Origin: Cyathus striatus
Lineage: Eukaryota; Basidiomycota; Agaricomycetes; Agaricales; Nidulariaceae
Assembly (NCBI GenBank): GCA_025738555.1
Contig: JAOVFP010000016.1
Span: 3,286,001 to 3,350,000, forward strand
Reading direction: 5' to 3'
Length of the DNA stretch: 64,000 nucleotides
The position numbers and the translations under genes were made by a program. The notes under the pieces were generated by a model. It made no database searches. It worked only from the letters and a program-made list of their open reading frames with translations, and had not been told where the DNA came from. Below are positions 38,695 to 50,528 of this stretch, in pieces. The stretch's first letter is position 1, and the number at the start of each line of letters is the position of its first letter.

Positions 38695-39991
38695 TCTACT
38701 GACTGTTTGAGCTGAAATCAACTTCCGATGAAATTTCGCTAGTTCAAAGTCACATGACGAATCTGTTTTTCATACAGCAACAATGACATAATCAATACAT
38801 AATAATATTATTACATATCTTTCATAGTTAATATTGCTAATTAAATATGTAGATAAATAAATAAAAATATCAACATTTTTTTCGCAATTTGTTCACTTCA
38901 AGACTCTTCATGATCACTTGATGTTCACAAGCTTAAATTAAGCTCGCATTCTTCTTACTCCTGGCTCCTGGCTCCTGGCTCTGGGTTCTTTCGCAGTAGT
39001 ATCCCCGAAAGGACTCAGGGCGTTGGCGCGCGCCGGTGCCATACGAAGAGCCCTAGTCAGGGCTCACGGAAGGTTAACTGCCAACATCCGCTGTATTCAA
39101 TTTTGATCAAACAATTCCGTAGCCAATCGTCTTACGTTCAACTTCAAATAAGTACAATGTGACTGTAAGCTAATTGTAAAGTGTAGCATTGGTAATTTGG
39201 TAGTGAGTGTCATTTCGTGATTATAGTTCTTACATATACCTGATGTAAGTAGTATTCATTTCGAAAACTGAACACGCCACTCATCAGGCCTTTACATCCT
39301 TGGAAGCTTGAGTGGGGTTCTAATGGAGTTCAGCCTTTTACATGATGTGGGAATCAAATATATTACATCTGACCGACACTCTCAAGGGCCAAACGTAGGA
39401 TTAGATACGCATAACTTCCATTGGCTTCACCGACGAAGGCCAACCATTATAGAAAGTTCGTCTATACTTAAAATGACCAGCTCGAAATCAAATTAACTCG
39501 AATTGCGCCATTCACATGACAGGCTATCAGAATGACCATCATTTTCCGTTGAGGACTGTCGAACTTCCTTCCAAAACGTCCTCCATTACTATTCCAACTT
39601 CTCACCAGATCCATGTTGATAGTCGGACTCCTACAATCTCCGTCACCAAACATGCGGAATTTTCCTATTCAGGTTCGATTTCCCAGAAACAATTATATAA
39701 TGCGCTCCAGCCTTTCGTATAAATTAGTCGGGAGCAGCGGCCTCCGACTTCGATTTTCCTGTGCGGGAGTCGGTGCTCAAACGCTGAAGCGTTGACTGGT
39801 TATTCGGGAAGGCTTGACAGGCGCAATGTTCACAATGGCATATGACTGATCCGAATACCTTTTTTGGTTTCCTGGCAGTTATGAAAGCTTCTATTACTCC
39901 TGCCACACATTGATGTATTGCAGATATACGTATATATAGTCCCTCGGGTTATAGTTGAGAATTCTGGTCTTACATCCACCGAAGGTCCAGT
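38695..39991. other. no gene recognised
   Basis: Very AT-rich from 38760 to 38900. A short tandem repeat (ctcctggc units) lies at 38958-38983. Short frames at 39308-39722 have no motif. The 3' part is the promoter of the DUF2235 gene, with a tatatata-like element at 39930-39940. Confidence 0.4.
38958..38983. repeat. 8-bp tandem repeat (CTCCTGGC)
   Basis: Three head-to-tail copies of an 8-base unit followed by a partial one (ctctgggt). Short simple repeat with no associated gene. Confidence 0.85.
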
Positions 39992-42175
39992 ATGCAAGCA
40001 TCTGAGAGCAGACACACTCAAGAGTTTACGTCCTCATCCGCATTTTCTAATGCCACAATTACAGTTGATAGCCCATCTCAGTCCGTGTTTACTGACAAGG
40101 CCGTCCCAGGATCACCGTCTTTAAGCGGTGGAATCCCTGCTATCATCCCACCAGCCGACATATACAGGCGCAGGACTCTCATTCTTTGCTTCGACGGCAC
40201 AGGAGACCAGTATGTGTTCAGAGGTATTCTTCAGACTTATGTGCTAAAAAGAGTCACTTTCTAGATTTGACTCCGACGTAAGACTTAACTTTCAAATCTG
40301 CTTGTACTGATAGCTGAAGCGGATTATTAGAATTCGAATATTGTCGAGTTCTTCTCAATGCTGAAGAAAGATGATAGTGACAAGCAAATGTGCTACTATC
40401 AGGTAAGGTAACTTCCCCCGGGCACCGATTATTCAATCTTAATGATTTTCATAGGCAGGTATTGGAACATACACTTCGCCCCAGGTTGCCACTCCCTTTA
40501 TGGCGAAAGTTTCCAAGGTACTTGACACTTGAACAACTTGTTTGACTCCCTCTAAACCCTTACAGACTTTAGATGAGATGGTTGCATGGAACTTAGGTGC
40601 TCATGTAATGGGTTAGTTTCAGCTGACATCTTCCCAATCCATTGGTACTGACTACTTATTCAGACGGATATGAATTTCTTATGCAGAACTGTTGGTTTAA
40701 TTTTTAACTTTTAATCGATTAAGTATTAATAACGGCTGCAATAGATAAGAGTGGTGACCGAATTTGTATATTCGGGTTCTCTCGAGGCGCCTATACTGCC
40801 AGGGCGCTCGCTGGAATGATACACAAGGTCTGTTCATTTGTTCTTAATATATGGTTGTAGTTAAAATAGAACTTTTATTTTTTTATAGGTGGGACTTCTA
40901 CCCGCATGCAATCACCAGCAAGTCCCCTTCGCATTCAAGATGTTTACACGGGCCGATGAACTTGGCTGGAAGCAATCCACTGCGTTCAAGAAAGCGTTCT
41001 CCGTCGACGTCGAAATTGAATTCGTAGGCGTATGGTACGGTAATTTTTCACTGAAAATTCTTAATTAGAACCACTAACCGTTACCTGTAGGGATACTGTA
41101 AATTCCGTTGGCTTATCCCTCGCCGTCTGCCGTTTACGACGTCCAATACCATTGTTCGAACATTTAGGCATGCTATAGCGTTGGACGAACGTCGTTCGAA
41201 ATTCAAGGCCAACCATTGGAACCAGCCAAGCGAAAAGGATCTCGCCGTCAGTAAAGTTGCTGACAAACCAAAGAAGAAGAAGAATACCGTCGATGCTAAT
41301 GCACCTAAGAAACAACCCAAGTTAAAACAAATGGAAAGGGAATTCAGCGACTCGCACAAAAAGAAACTGACTACCGATATCGAAGAGGTAAGTTGGGATA
41401 CTTTATTTTATGTAGATCATGGTTCTTATTCGCATTTCTATAGGTTTGGTTTGCTGGTTGTCACTGCGGTGGGTATTCAAACTCATGTTACGTTTTTTAA
41501 GGCTGACTTTGAAACAACGCAGATGTCGGAGGCGGTTCCGTTGAGAATGAAACACCTCACAGTCTTGCACGTATCCCACTCCGGTGGATGATTCGTGAAT
41601 GCTTCAAGACCAATACCGGAATAATGTTTTACTCCGAGGGTCTTCAAAGGGTTGGCCTGGATCCCAGTAGTTTGTATCCCTTCGTTCGTCCCAGGAATCC
41701 CGCTTTGCCCGCCACAGGAGCTACCCTCCAGGATATCCCAACCAAAGCAGCAAAGAAGGCAATGTTGAATGAGGTCCATCTTCCCAATTACGCCAATTAC
41801 GACGAGAATTCGGCACCAGTGTTGACCGAGGAAGAGCACGACCTGCTTGATGCCATGTCTCCCGTTTACGACCAACTCTCATTAGCGCCTGGTTGGTGGG
41901 TGCTTGAATTAATCCCGATAAAGCAACGATTGGAAAAGTTCGGCACCAACGACGAAGATATTGAGAATTCGTGGAGTGCTATGATCAATAGGAATATAGG
42001 AACTTGGAATTTAGGAAGGGGTCGTGTCATTCCAAGGCAAAAGAAGGGCCTTGTTAAAGTTCATCGTACAGTGCAGTTGAGGATGGAAGCTGAATTTGCG
42101 GATAAACGGAAGTATGTACCCAAGGCTTCATTCGAGAGGGCTAAACAATTCGGAAACTTGGTCTGGGTCGACTAA
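39992..42175 (+). CDS. DUF2235 alpha/beta-hydrolase-like protein
   Basis: Fungal protein with the DUF2235 domain, the fold found in bacterial type VI phospholipase effectors of the Tle1 type; the substrate in fungi is unknown. The start at 39992 gives MQASESRHTQEF. After a disordered segment of about 55 residues come RRTLILCFDGTGDQFDSDNS, NIVEFFSML, YQAGIGTYTSP, then ICIFGFSRGAYTARALAGMI, where G-F-S-R-G is the GxSxG nucleophile elbow, VEIEFVGVWDTVNSVGL, the conserved RTFRHAIALDERR and VWFAGCHCDVGGGSVENE with the acid and base residues. Eight or more introns. At 41117-41119 the frame breaks: VGL(I/S) and PRRLPFTTSN join only if CCC were CCCC. Downstream exons are in frame to the stop at 42175. 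Probably one real gene with a consensus error. Confidence 0.85.
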
Positions 42176-42277
42176 CTGAAGGCCCTCAAGTTTGACCAAT
42201 AATATTAAATTATAACGTTCCTCTTGTCCAACCATTGCCTACTATTCTTTCTATCATGTACCAACCTTACTGTTGAT

Positions 42278-44019
42278 TTAAATACAGTTAATGACGAAGA
42301 TATCACCTGAGCGACACCCCAACACAACACGGCCAGTCGATTCCCCGAGTGTGCAATGCACGATGTCATCTACACGAAGTGAGCATAAAGTAATAAAAAC
42401 TAACTTACCCCTTACCTCGAAGATCATAAGATACGACTTTATGCACAACTCTTCATCCATTTCAACAGGACCTTCCATAAAATGGTCCTGAAGATGATCC
42501 CAAACTTGAACTTCACGGATCGTACTTCCTCGCTTGCGTTCTACCCAAACAGCCCGCTTTCCCTGATTCCCTAACCGATGCGCACTAATAAATCCCCTTG
42601 CACCAACATTAAACGTACCGCGCGGTGGTTCAAAGGACGTAGTGTGGGTATTAAGAGCCATCGAGAACGTTCCAAGCAGCAAGATTTCGAGTCGGGGAAG
42701 TGGCGCAGAATTCTGATTAGGAATGGAGACGGTAATAGCATAGCGATAAAGTCCTGGATCACATCAAATGCGATTGCATCCAAACTATACTCGTGAACTT
42801 CTTCGTCGCGTGATCCATCGCCAGTAAAATGCAGAAGGTGATGCCGTACTTGAGAAAACGATACTCCTCTGAAAGTTGTAGCGGAAAATTCATGCTTTAA
42901 TGGCGCTAATTTAGGTGCTTGAGGATCGATGAGTGGCATGTAGCTGTAGAACTCGACGGATCGTGTCTTGAATAATAATATATAAGGTCCCATAAACTGA
43001 ATTTCCACAATCCCGTTCCACTAGAGTCTATGTTGAACAAGCTTCTATAAACTTGGTACAAGTCTGAGCTTACCAAGTCTTCTAGCTCATCATTTCCTGT
43101 AGTAATCGTCGTAATTGCGGTTGCTGTTTTCTTATTTTTTGCTTGGTCCCAGCTAATCAGCGAAACCACGTCAGATTTAGAAAAGACGACAAGTCCATCC
43201 TGGGGATTGATCGCTCGAACAGTTTCCACAGAGGGACGATAGATATCCTTTAGCCATCTAAATGGATTATACGAAGGATCTAATAATTTTGAGCCGTCCC
43301 CAAGAGATATTTCGTAAATTTGCGTTAACGACGGACTAAGCATTATAAATGATTTATATTGAATCTTCCACGTAAGTATGGGAGAAATCAAGCTCACGGT
43401 CCAAGTCCACTAGTGATTGCAAGCGTAATCTTTGCATTTGCAGAGTCGAAATAAGTCGCGCATGAAGTCCATTTATCCAGTTCTAAGCGATGGGTATAGC
43501 CTGCTAGTAGATACTCTAAACTGTCCGCTGAAGAATGTGTCACTGATGTATCCTGAAGTCGTATAATGCCCTCGGTGTAAACTGCTAGTAACCAGCGATC
43601 AAGAAACATTTCAACGCGAAGAAGATGCTCTCCTAGTCTAGGCTGAAATTTGAAAGGCGTTTGTTTCCGCGGGAGTAACCATTCACGGGATACTCGATAC
43701 GCATTCTTAACAGCAGGTTCGATCGACATGATATCGCTAAGCGTTGGCGGTACATCCGGAGGCATAGGAAAGTCTCTTTCTTGGGAACGTAGCAGATTCA
43801 TCCATAGTGAAGGATCACGGGTAATTTGCGAAAATGAAGAACATGTCTGAGTGCCGTGACGTTCAGGGATTGAAGGATGGTTGTAGGGAGAGTAGGTACC
43901 TGGCGCAAAGCAAGTATCTCTGGGATGTCCAGGTAAGATAGAACAGATAGAATCAGTTCAGAGGGCAGAGAGAGGATATGAGGTTCCGAGTTTTTATTAT
44001 CATTCCAGCTGGTAGACAT
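42278..44019 (-). CDS. F-box protein with beta-propeller-like C terminus
   Basis: The N terminus at 44019 (MSTSWNDNKNSEPH) leads into an F-box, LSLPSELILSVLSYLDIPEI and LALRQ|TCSSFSQITRDPSLWMNLL, split by an intron. The F-box binds Skp1 in SCF ubiquitin ligases. The remaining about 450 residues show repeated beta-strand patterns (for example WTSCATYFDSANAKITLAIT, YILLFKTRSVEFYSYMPL, GRVVLGCRSGDIFVINCI) of a propeller substrate-binding domain, a layout common in basidiomycetes. Exon junctions are visible near 43960, 43395, 43070-43010 and 42410-42380. At 42753-42754 the frame passes from AFDVIQ to LYRYAITVSIPNQNS; one more G (sense GG to GGG) would restore GLYRYAITV. The stop at 42278 is 102 bp from the stop of the DUF2235 gene. 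Confidence 0.75.
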
Positions 44020-44272
44020 TCATGAGAGGTGTTGGTGGGGAGTTGGCAGGATCATCGTGAGATGAAATGTTTGAGAAATCTCTTTTGTTTGTTTTTAACA
44101 CCACTTGCAAACAATGTCCCCAAACCTTCAAGATGTCAACAGGTCAGGGTCACCGTTAGACGCGTGTATATAAATTACTTAGTGTGCCAATTCATTTAGA
44201 AAATTTAAAAAGCGTCTGCGCTCACCATCGTGCTTGCACCGTTCCCTATCATCTCCAAGAGCTCCTTAAATC

Positions 44273-44544
44273 ATGCCAAAGCCCAATAAAAGGGCCATTC
44301 AGGCAATGAAAAACTTTGGGATTTACGATGCTTATAAGAAAAAGCGCGCCCTCGCGAAAAGCAAGGCTGGTACGTTATCCTAAGATCTACTTGTGAAGCA
44401 ATCCCTGATGTTTTTCACGTAGCAAAGGGCAAAGAGAACAAGAACATACAGTTGGACGCGCCTGCTGGGCTTGAAAGCGCGTCAAAAAGCGGGGGAATGT
44501 TAGTAAACGCAGTTCAAAATAAAGCCGACACTACTACGCGTTAA
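44273..44544 (+). CDS. small basic protein, unrecognised
   Basis: Two exons separated by a 53-nt GT-AG intron (gtacgt at about 44370 to cacgtag). The spliced frame encodes about 75 residues: MPKPNKRAIQAMKNFGIYDA, then a Lys/Arg-rich stretch, AAKGKENKNIQLDAP, and the end QNKADTTTR. The N-terminal half is strongly basic and could form an amphipathic helix; there is no signal peptide or membrane segment. Support comes from the intron, which keeps the frame open across a stretch with stops, and from its position about 250 bp from the F-box gene start on the opposite strand, suggesting a divergent promoter. I do not recognise the protein; ribosome- or nucleic-acid-associated roles are only a guess from charge. 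Confidence 0.55.
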
Positions 44545-44729
44545 AGTATGATACTTACAAGTATACTTACACGTCCTAGTAATAATATCGTTTCAAATAA
44601 TCAATTGAAGTTTTCAAGTTTCAAATTTCAGCCAAACAAGAACATGTGCACGTGACCAACAAAGAATCGAGAAACTTCGCAAGTCCCACAAAATTTGTTT
44701 CCGCTCTGGTTGTGTTCCTAACGTCCACG

Positions 44730-45663
44730 ATGTCCTCCTCGCTGTCCTCCACCACCGCCCGCGTCCTCCGCTCCAGCCTCCGCGCAGCCCCCTATGCCCG
44801 CGCCCAAGCCTCCACCCGCACCTTCACCGTTCTGCCAGGCCGCATCCCAGGACTAGCAGTCCCGGCCGTTCCCGCCCCGCGCTACATGTCCGTATCCGCC
44901 ACCCAGCCCATCTCTCCCACCGTAAGCAGCTTACTCCCACCACTCCAACCCCACCCACCCTTCTAACCCTACCCCCCAGCTCACCCAAACAGACATCTCA
45001 GGTGCAGAAGTCACAAAACCCAAAATCAACATGATGACCATCCGCGTCAGAGGCAAAGACTGGTCAACAGAAGACTTTTCTGCGCTCCGCGAAAAATTCC
45101 AAGCTGCGTTTGAGCAGATTCCGGCAGAGGTGACACCGACTATTGAGGAAGTGACCACTTTCCCTACGAGGTTCAGCGAGACGCCCGATGTGCTGGTGCT
45201 GTGCTTTGCCCCGACGGTCTTTGCGAGCGAGTACGTGAGCAAGCATATGAAGGACGTGTTACCTGCAGTGCGTGAGGTCGTTGGAGATGAAACTGCCAGT
45301 ATTCTTGTGCGAAAGCCTTTACGCGCCATCGTGGCCCGCAATATCGATGTCAGCAATATCGTTGCAGAGGAAAAAATTACTTCAATTGCGGTGCTCGCCC
45401 AGACGATTGCAAAGGACATCATGAAACACAACCCCGGCTGGGACTCGTATAACAAAGTCGAAATCGTCACTTTTGTCAACTTTTCGGATCCGGAATCTTT
45501 CAAGAGGGTTGCAATAAAGGTCACCGTGCCTGATACTGTTTCGTGGCGAGATACCCTCGAAGAAGGCATTGTGCTGTTTGGAATTAGGAAGAGGGTTAAC
45601 CGGTTCATCAAGGACCATGTTCCAAATGTTCAACAACGGGTGGCGAGTGAATCTTCTGAGTAA
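44730..45663 (+). CDS. unknown protein with mitochondrial-type presequence
   Basis: Two exons with an intron at about 44922-44979. The start at 44730 (MSSSLSSTTARVLRSSLRAA) opens a segment rich in Arg, Ser and Ala without acidic residues for about 60 residues, typical of mitochondrial import sequences. The mature part of about 215 residues starts TQTDISGAEVTKPKINMMTI and contains VRGKDWSTEDFSALREKFQA, DVLVLCFAPTVFASEYVSKH, VREVVGDETASILVRKPLRA and WRDTLEEGIVLFGIRKRVNR, a mixed alpha/beta pattern. No membrane segment. I do not recognise the family. The reading frame, codon use and presequence make a real gene likely. The frame is open upstream to 44646 from a GTG, but the ATG at 44730 is the natural start. 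Confidence 0.7.
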
Positions 45664-46761
45664 AGGGTGTTCGTTTTTTGGTGTAGTCCTGCCGCTTGGT
45701 AGATAAAATTCTATAGTAATGATTAATTTGGATTCGCATTTCATCTCCAATGTTAATATACCACTACTCTACGTCAAACTAAACCTCCCTGGAGCAAATC
45801 GCATCGCCAACAACAAAACCGCACTCCACCTCAACGTCACCCCGCCCTCCAATCCAACAAAAACACAAGTATCAAGCCTATCCATCGTAAAAACAATCCA
45901 TGGCCAGAGCTACCGAAAGCAAAACGCAATAACCACTTGCGGCATGTTACCTACCACACAGCGCTTTGCCATAATCGCCAAGGCAGCCCTCGGGTTCATC
46001 CTTGTCGCTGTACTAGTACAAGATGGAAGGGTGCTGGGGCTATTAGTGGGAATCGGTAATTTGAAGCTGGAGGTGTACGTCGTGGACGAGGGAACAGTTA
46101 ATTTGTCGTTGGGTAACCGTTTGGGATGGGGATGGAACGGTAGATGGAGCTGAGAGAATTGATAGCTGGAGGTGAAGAGGTGAACCAGCTTGATGATACA
46201 TGTCGAGTACTAGTGTCGGTGGGATTGGGAAGGATATATACGCGAGGAGTAGAATGTATGATCCATGACGGAGAGTCTCAATCTTGTCCTCGCGCCGCGG
46301 TGCAGCAATGAGACAAGATCATCCGACGGAGATGTACGTCCTTGGAAATGGCCAGGCAGTGCGCGGGGTAATACACCTTCACTACAGCGCAAACCAAGAA
46401 TCTTCAGAGCCCTTGCAAATTCAGTTCTCAGCAAACACCCCCCTTGCCTCCTTAACCAACTCATCCACCACCTCTTCATCCTCTCCCACCTCCTCTTGCC
46501 TCCCTCTTCCACCCCCTCCTGTACAAGTCCTCTCACTCCTCGCCTCCACTCCCTCTCCCTCCTAACAACCCTCTCCCACTCCCCTTCCTCATCCTCATCC
46601 TCCAACTCTTCATCTTCATCCTCCTCCTTCCTGTTCCTCAAAATACCGCTCCCCAATCCTCCCCAACCCCCGCACATCGCGTGCCGGCTCCTTCCATATC
46701 GCACGATTCCAAATATGCACGTCGGTAGGTTTCGGAGGGGTAAATGGTATACTCCGGGCGG
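45664..46761. other. unresolved; opposing open frames
   Basis: A minus frame (46210-46704) and plus frames (46265-46783, 46284-46565) overlap over a CT-rich/GA-rich segment at 46440-46640 and cannot both be real. Neither has a motif. The minus frame could be an extension of the gene ending at 46762, but no join is clear. Confidence 0.3.
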
Positions 46762-48023
46762 TTATTGTGAATTGGGTGATTGAGCGACCAGAGGGGAGAG
46801 AAGAGGGAGGGAGGAGGATTGTTTGGGATTGTGGGATTTGAGATTTTGAAAGGGGGTGTGGGTGGTGGGTGGTGTAGAAGCTGAGGATGTGAGTGGATGT
46901 ACCGCCGGAGGAGGTTGATTTTGAGTTGGACTGTTTTCCCCGAGTATACCCCTCGCCTCTCTCACTACATCACTCTCCCCCTCTCCTTCCTCCTCCACCT
47001 CCTCCTCATTAACACGAAACGGTAACACAGGATCCGTCTTACCAACCACCAGGCGATCCTCCTTCCTCGTCACGAGCACCTCGCCGCTTTTCTCCAAGTA
47101 ATACATTTTAACGTCTCTGTTGCTCAGTTTGCTCGGGTCGACGGTGAGGTAGATGTGCGTGTATTTTTGGGGTCGTGGTGGGACTGTAATTTGTGTTAGA
47201 ATGGGAGGGAGAGGAAGGAGGGAAAGACGCACAGGAAGTCAAATCCAAAGCGGGCCATCGCTCATGTAGCGTTATAAATGACTTATCTTCCGGCCGTGGT
47301 ATACCGTTCTTTTCTACCATATTCAAATTTTTAAGTAAGACATAAAAAGAAGGGGATGAAGGGACGCACGAACGAAACTCCACTCTTTCCCGCCGACGCT
47401 TATTGTCGGGTCGCGGAGGATCTGGTGGAGGTGTGTTATCCTGCGGCTGTCTATGTCTGTTTTCTGTTTGCATTAAGTCAGCTTTGCTTCAATAACCAAG
47501 GAAAGGAGATGAAGCTTCAAACAGCTCCCCGTCAAACTCAAACCCGAGGGAAGGACGTACAGGAATATTCTCCCCCTCGACTCGGGCCTTCACCCACGCC
47601 GTGCCTACGCCCTGTCCATTGGAAGCGGCCGGGCACGAAAGAGAAAATGAAAGTGCTTTTGGACGTCCGAACGAACTATGTGTTCTACGGTAAGGATGTC
47701 TGTGTCTGCGAGGTCTGGATGGGATAGCTATAGGTTCGTTAGTGTTCGTTGATTTACCAGAGGGAATGTAATGAGTAAGGAAGACTTACAAGATCCTCAA
47801 CAGCAACATATCGATCCCTCGTAGCCTCAAATCCAGACTTGCGGGGGTCAATGAGGAGGGCATACATAATCTTTGCAATGCGCCGCGTGGGGGGGTTGTA
47901 TCTCCCCGGTTTTGGATCCTTAAACGGGATTGGTTTTAGTTTAGCATTCTCTGAGGCTGTTGACGATGGCCGTGAGGTTGTTGCCGTAGACGATGAAGAG
48001 GAAAAAGAGGAAAACGCAGACAT
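46762..48023 (-). CDS. unrecognised multi-exon protein
   Basis: The start at 48023 (MSAFSSFSSSSSTATTSRPS) opens a Ser/Thr-rich N terminus, then KPGRYNPPTRRIAKIMYALL, GFEATRDRYVAVEDL, and after an intron (gtaagt at about 47790) LSHPDLADTDILTVEHIVRS. Later exons read AWVKARVEGENIP, TDIDSRRITHLHQILRDPTI, MVEKNGIPRPEDKSFITLHE and YTHIYLTVDPSKLSNRDVKM, then an acidic, Pro/Ser-rich end. The first blocks faintly resemble the N-terminal winged-helix part of KptA/Tpt1 tRNA 2'-phosphotransferases, but the diagnostic downstream motifs are not seen, so I give no function. Between HFHFLFRARPLPMDR and GVGTAWVKAR the frame needs an extra G at 47610-47612, or a 69-nt intron starting at gttcgt. Its start lies 121 bp from that of the EngB-like gene. 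Confidence 0.5.
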
Positions 48024-48144
48024 CGAGAGCGGTAGGATAGATTGAATGCTAGCTTTGAAGCATTGCTGTACATGAGAGACGAGGCAGAGTGACGCGAGGT
48101 AAACCCAACGCGGCTCTGGGAAAAGACGCGACCCTCGCCTTTTG

Positions 48145-49117
48145 ATGACCACCATGTCCTTTCTCCAGCCCCTGCGATCCACACGAACATACTCAACACG
48201 CACATTCGCTTCTCCCCAGTCTGCAAAGTTCCTCGCATCCGCAGGATCACCAGCTTCAATACCCAAGTTGGATGGATTACCTGAGGCGCGTCTCTTCATC
48301 CCCATCTTCGAGTTTATAAACTGACATTGAGCAGGTTATAGTAACAGGTACACACTCCCTCCGTACAACACGAAAAAAAGAACACTAAAAGCTGAACTAG
48401 CCACATAGGCCGTGCTAATTCTGGCAAATCTACGCTGTTGAATGTCTTGCTGGGTAAAAATGATATGTTTCATACTAGTTCTAAAGCCGTTCGTTCCTCC
48501 CTCTCCCAACCTCTCTCAAGAATCTAACGGGCTGGTGTTGTTATGATTAGGGAAGAACAACTACCCTCAATTTCGTACAAGTCGGTCCAAGCCCTGAAAT
48601 AGGACACCTCGTACTCGTCGATGCGCCCGGCTACGGAGCGCGAGGACGACCAGAGTGGGGTGAAGTCTTTGACCACTACCTACAAACGCGAGAACAGTGC
48701 GTCTATCCCCCCTCCTATCCTTTATACTGACCTTTTTCATTTAGACTAAAAAGAGTATACATCCTCTTCAACGCCAAACACCCTCTAAACGAATACGACC
48801 ACCAAATGCTCGAGCACCTCTCGTCCCTCCTCATCGACTCTGGCGGGAACCAACGCTGGACACTACAGGCAATTATAACCAAAGCCGATGCCCTCGTTGG
48901 CAAAGGCAAAGGCAAGGCTTTAAAAGCGAGGAAGAAGGCGGGTATAAGTACAGAGGGTGAAGAGGGCGAAGGCGTCATTGGCGGGATGATGAAGGAGATT
49001 TGGAGTACGGCCCCATTGTGTCTCCCTCCAATTGTCACGAGTGCGGTTATGGTCCCTCCGTTTGGGGTTGAGGTGTTGAGGAAGGAGGTCGCAGATGTTT
49101 GTGGTGTTGCGGTGTAG
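48145..49117 (+). CDS. EngB/YihA-type GTPase, probably mitochondrial
   Basis: TrmE-Era-EngA-EngB-family GTPase; bacterial EngB (YsxC) and GTPBP8 assist assembly of the large ribosomal subunit. The N terminus (MTTMSFLQPLRSTRTYSTRT) looks like a mitochondrial presequence, followed by SAKFLASAGSPASIPKLDGL. GTPase motifs: G1 GRANSGKSTLLNVLLG, G2 region HTSSKAGRTTTLNF, G3 LVDAPGYGARGRPEWG, G4 ITKAD (followed by a Lys-rich insert) and G5-like VTSAVMVPPFG. Exons: 48145-48285; a 13-nt microexon 48335-48347; 48409-48488; then two more with an intron near 48698-48744. Only a GC-AG intron (GAG|GCGCGT...gcag) followed by the microexon gives the family sequence LPEVIVTGRANSGKS; reading through stops at 48322. 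The 3' part is duplicated at about 61950. Confidence 0.88.
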
Positions 49118-50528
49118 CGCGGGGGATGGTGTATGTGTTTTATGTTGATTATAATTATATTGCTTTAATCTACTTTTATTTAGTTTTGGAACTGATAAAC
49201 CGGCCTACCTGCTGGATCCTGTATGATAATCAAAGTGAAAGAGCTTACACAAGATCTTTGGCCGGCTTGATAATGATATGCGGTACAACACATGTCCCAA
49301 CACTTGTCCGGTCACGCATAATCCCACAGTTGATCAAGCACCATTTACTACGCTAGGGGCGTACGTCGTCCATCAGTGCCGAACTTCCATAACAAGCTCT
49401 ACCTACAAAGATGGGGAGATTCACTTGCATTTGGCAGCTTGCACAGTACAGCGACTTTGCTGGCGATGAGCAATCAGTAGTACGCTGGCATCGTACGCTT
49501 GTACGGTGCACTTTCGTATGGTGCTGGAAAACTGCTCTGTGGGGTTAAAGATACAGGTTCTTGGCCAGCTTGACATGTACCTGATTCCTGCCATGGACTC
49601 TCATCGTTCGGCCGGCCGTAACTTCCACAGCTAGCTAATTGGGCGCTCTGTTCACTCCATGGCGGTGAGGCAGATGTGTGCATCTTCCACCAATGCCGAA
49701 GAATCACGACTAGCTCTATAAAGCTCATTAGGATCTCAGTGCTCACTCAACTGCACGACCCCTCCCTAGCTTTACTTCCACAAAATCGGGGAGTTTCACT
49801 GAACTCGATAGTCTGAACATGAGTCAGCAGTATGCTGGAGCACCGCACGCTTCCACGGGGTACACCCCCGTCTCTGGTGGCAACTAGTGGTGAAGACATG
49901 CGTACACCTTATGGCACTGGAGATGTGCCTGTACTTGTTTTGGTTGCTGCCCGCCCCGCAACAATTATGTCTACGGCTATGGCGGCTAGCACCCACGAAA
50001 CTCATACTCATGGAGATGGTCTACTAATGGATGGAATTTTGTTCATTTCGATGTCGAAGTCAGGAGGAACCTAGAACCAGCGGCTGCAATACTTATTTGT
50101 ATTTAAATACGCGTTTGAATCGCGTCGAAAGTTATTCTAGTCCACTCTCGCGCGTTCACGCGTACCTGTAACACTTCTATGTAGGCCACGGATCCGCTCT
50201 GTCCTATCAAATAATCACCACTTAACACATTGTTTCGCATAACCTCATAACGGCGAAATCTTCTCACTGAAAACGCCCATGAGGAAGGAGGAATCTATCT
50301 TTAGGACTTGTGACTTAGAACTGGAAAGGTCGGACAATCAGGCACCCCGAATGGACCGTCGGCGTATGCATTCTGAGTCAATCAGAGTTGTTCATGGGAA
50401 CGCGTCGATGCGTGTTTCCCAATTGGAAGTTGTCTAAACGCGTATAAATGCGCGTTGACTATCACCCAGTCCAAGAAACAGCCGCGCTCTTTTATGCTCT
50501 CTGCGCCTTGCCTCTGATTTTAAACGCC
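49118..50528. other. intergenic part of the duplicated segment; no gene
   Basis: Short frames only. It contains the promoter of the DUF4246 copy at its right end and local imperfect repeats; see the duplication entry. No motif of a transposase or other enzyme. Confidence 0.45.
50443..50448 (+). promoter_or_regulatory. TATA box of the DUF4246 gene
   Basis: tataaa inside acgcgtataaatgcgcgt, 81 bp upstream of the ATG at 50529. The same sequence at the same distance precedes the other copy (63014-63019, ATG 63099), so the element has been kept since the duplication. Confidence 0.65.

Noticed and set aside
46210..46704. 164-codon minus frame and overlapping plus frames
   Set aside because: Frames oppose each other over a low-complexity CT/GA segment and none carries a motif.
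48023..48305. Upstream extension of the minus-strand frame to 48305
   Set aside because: It is antisense to the first EngB exon, whose sense translation matches the family; the ATG at 48023 is the likely start.
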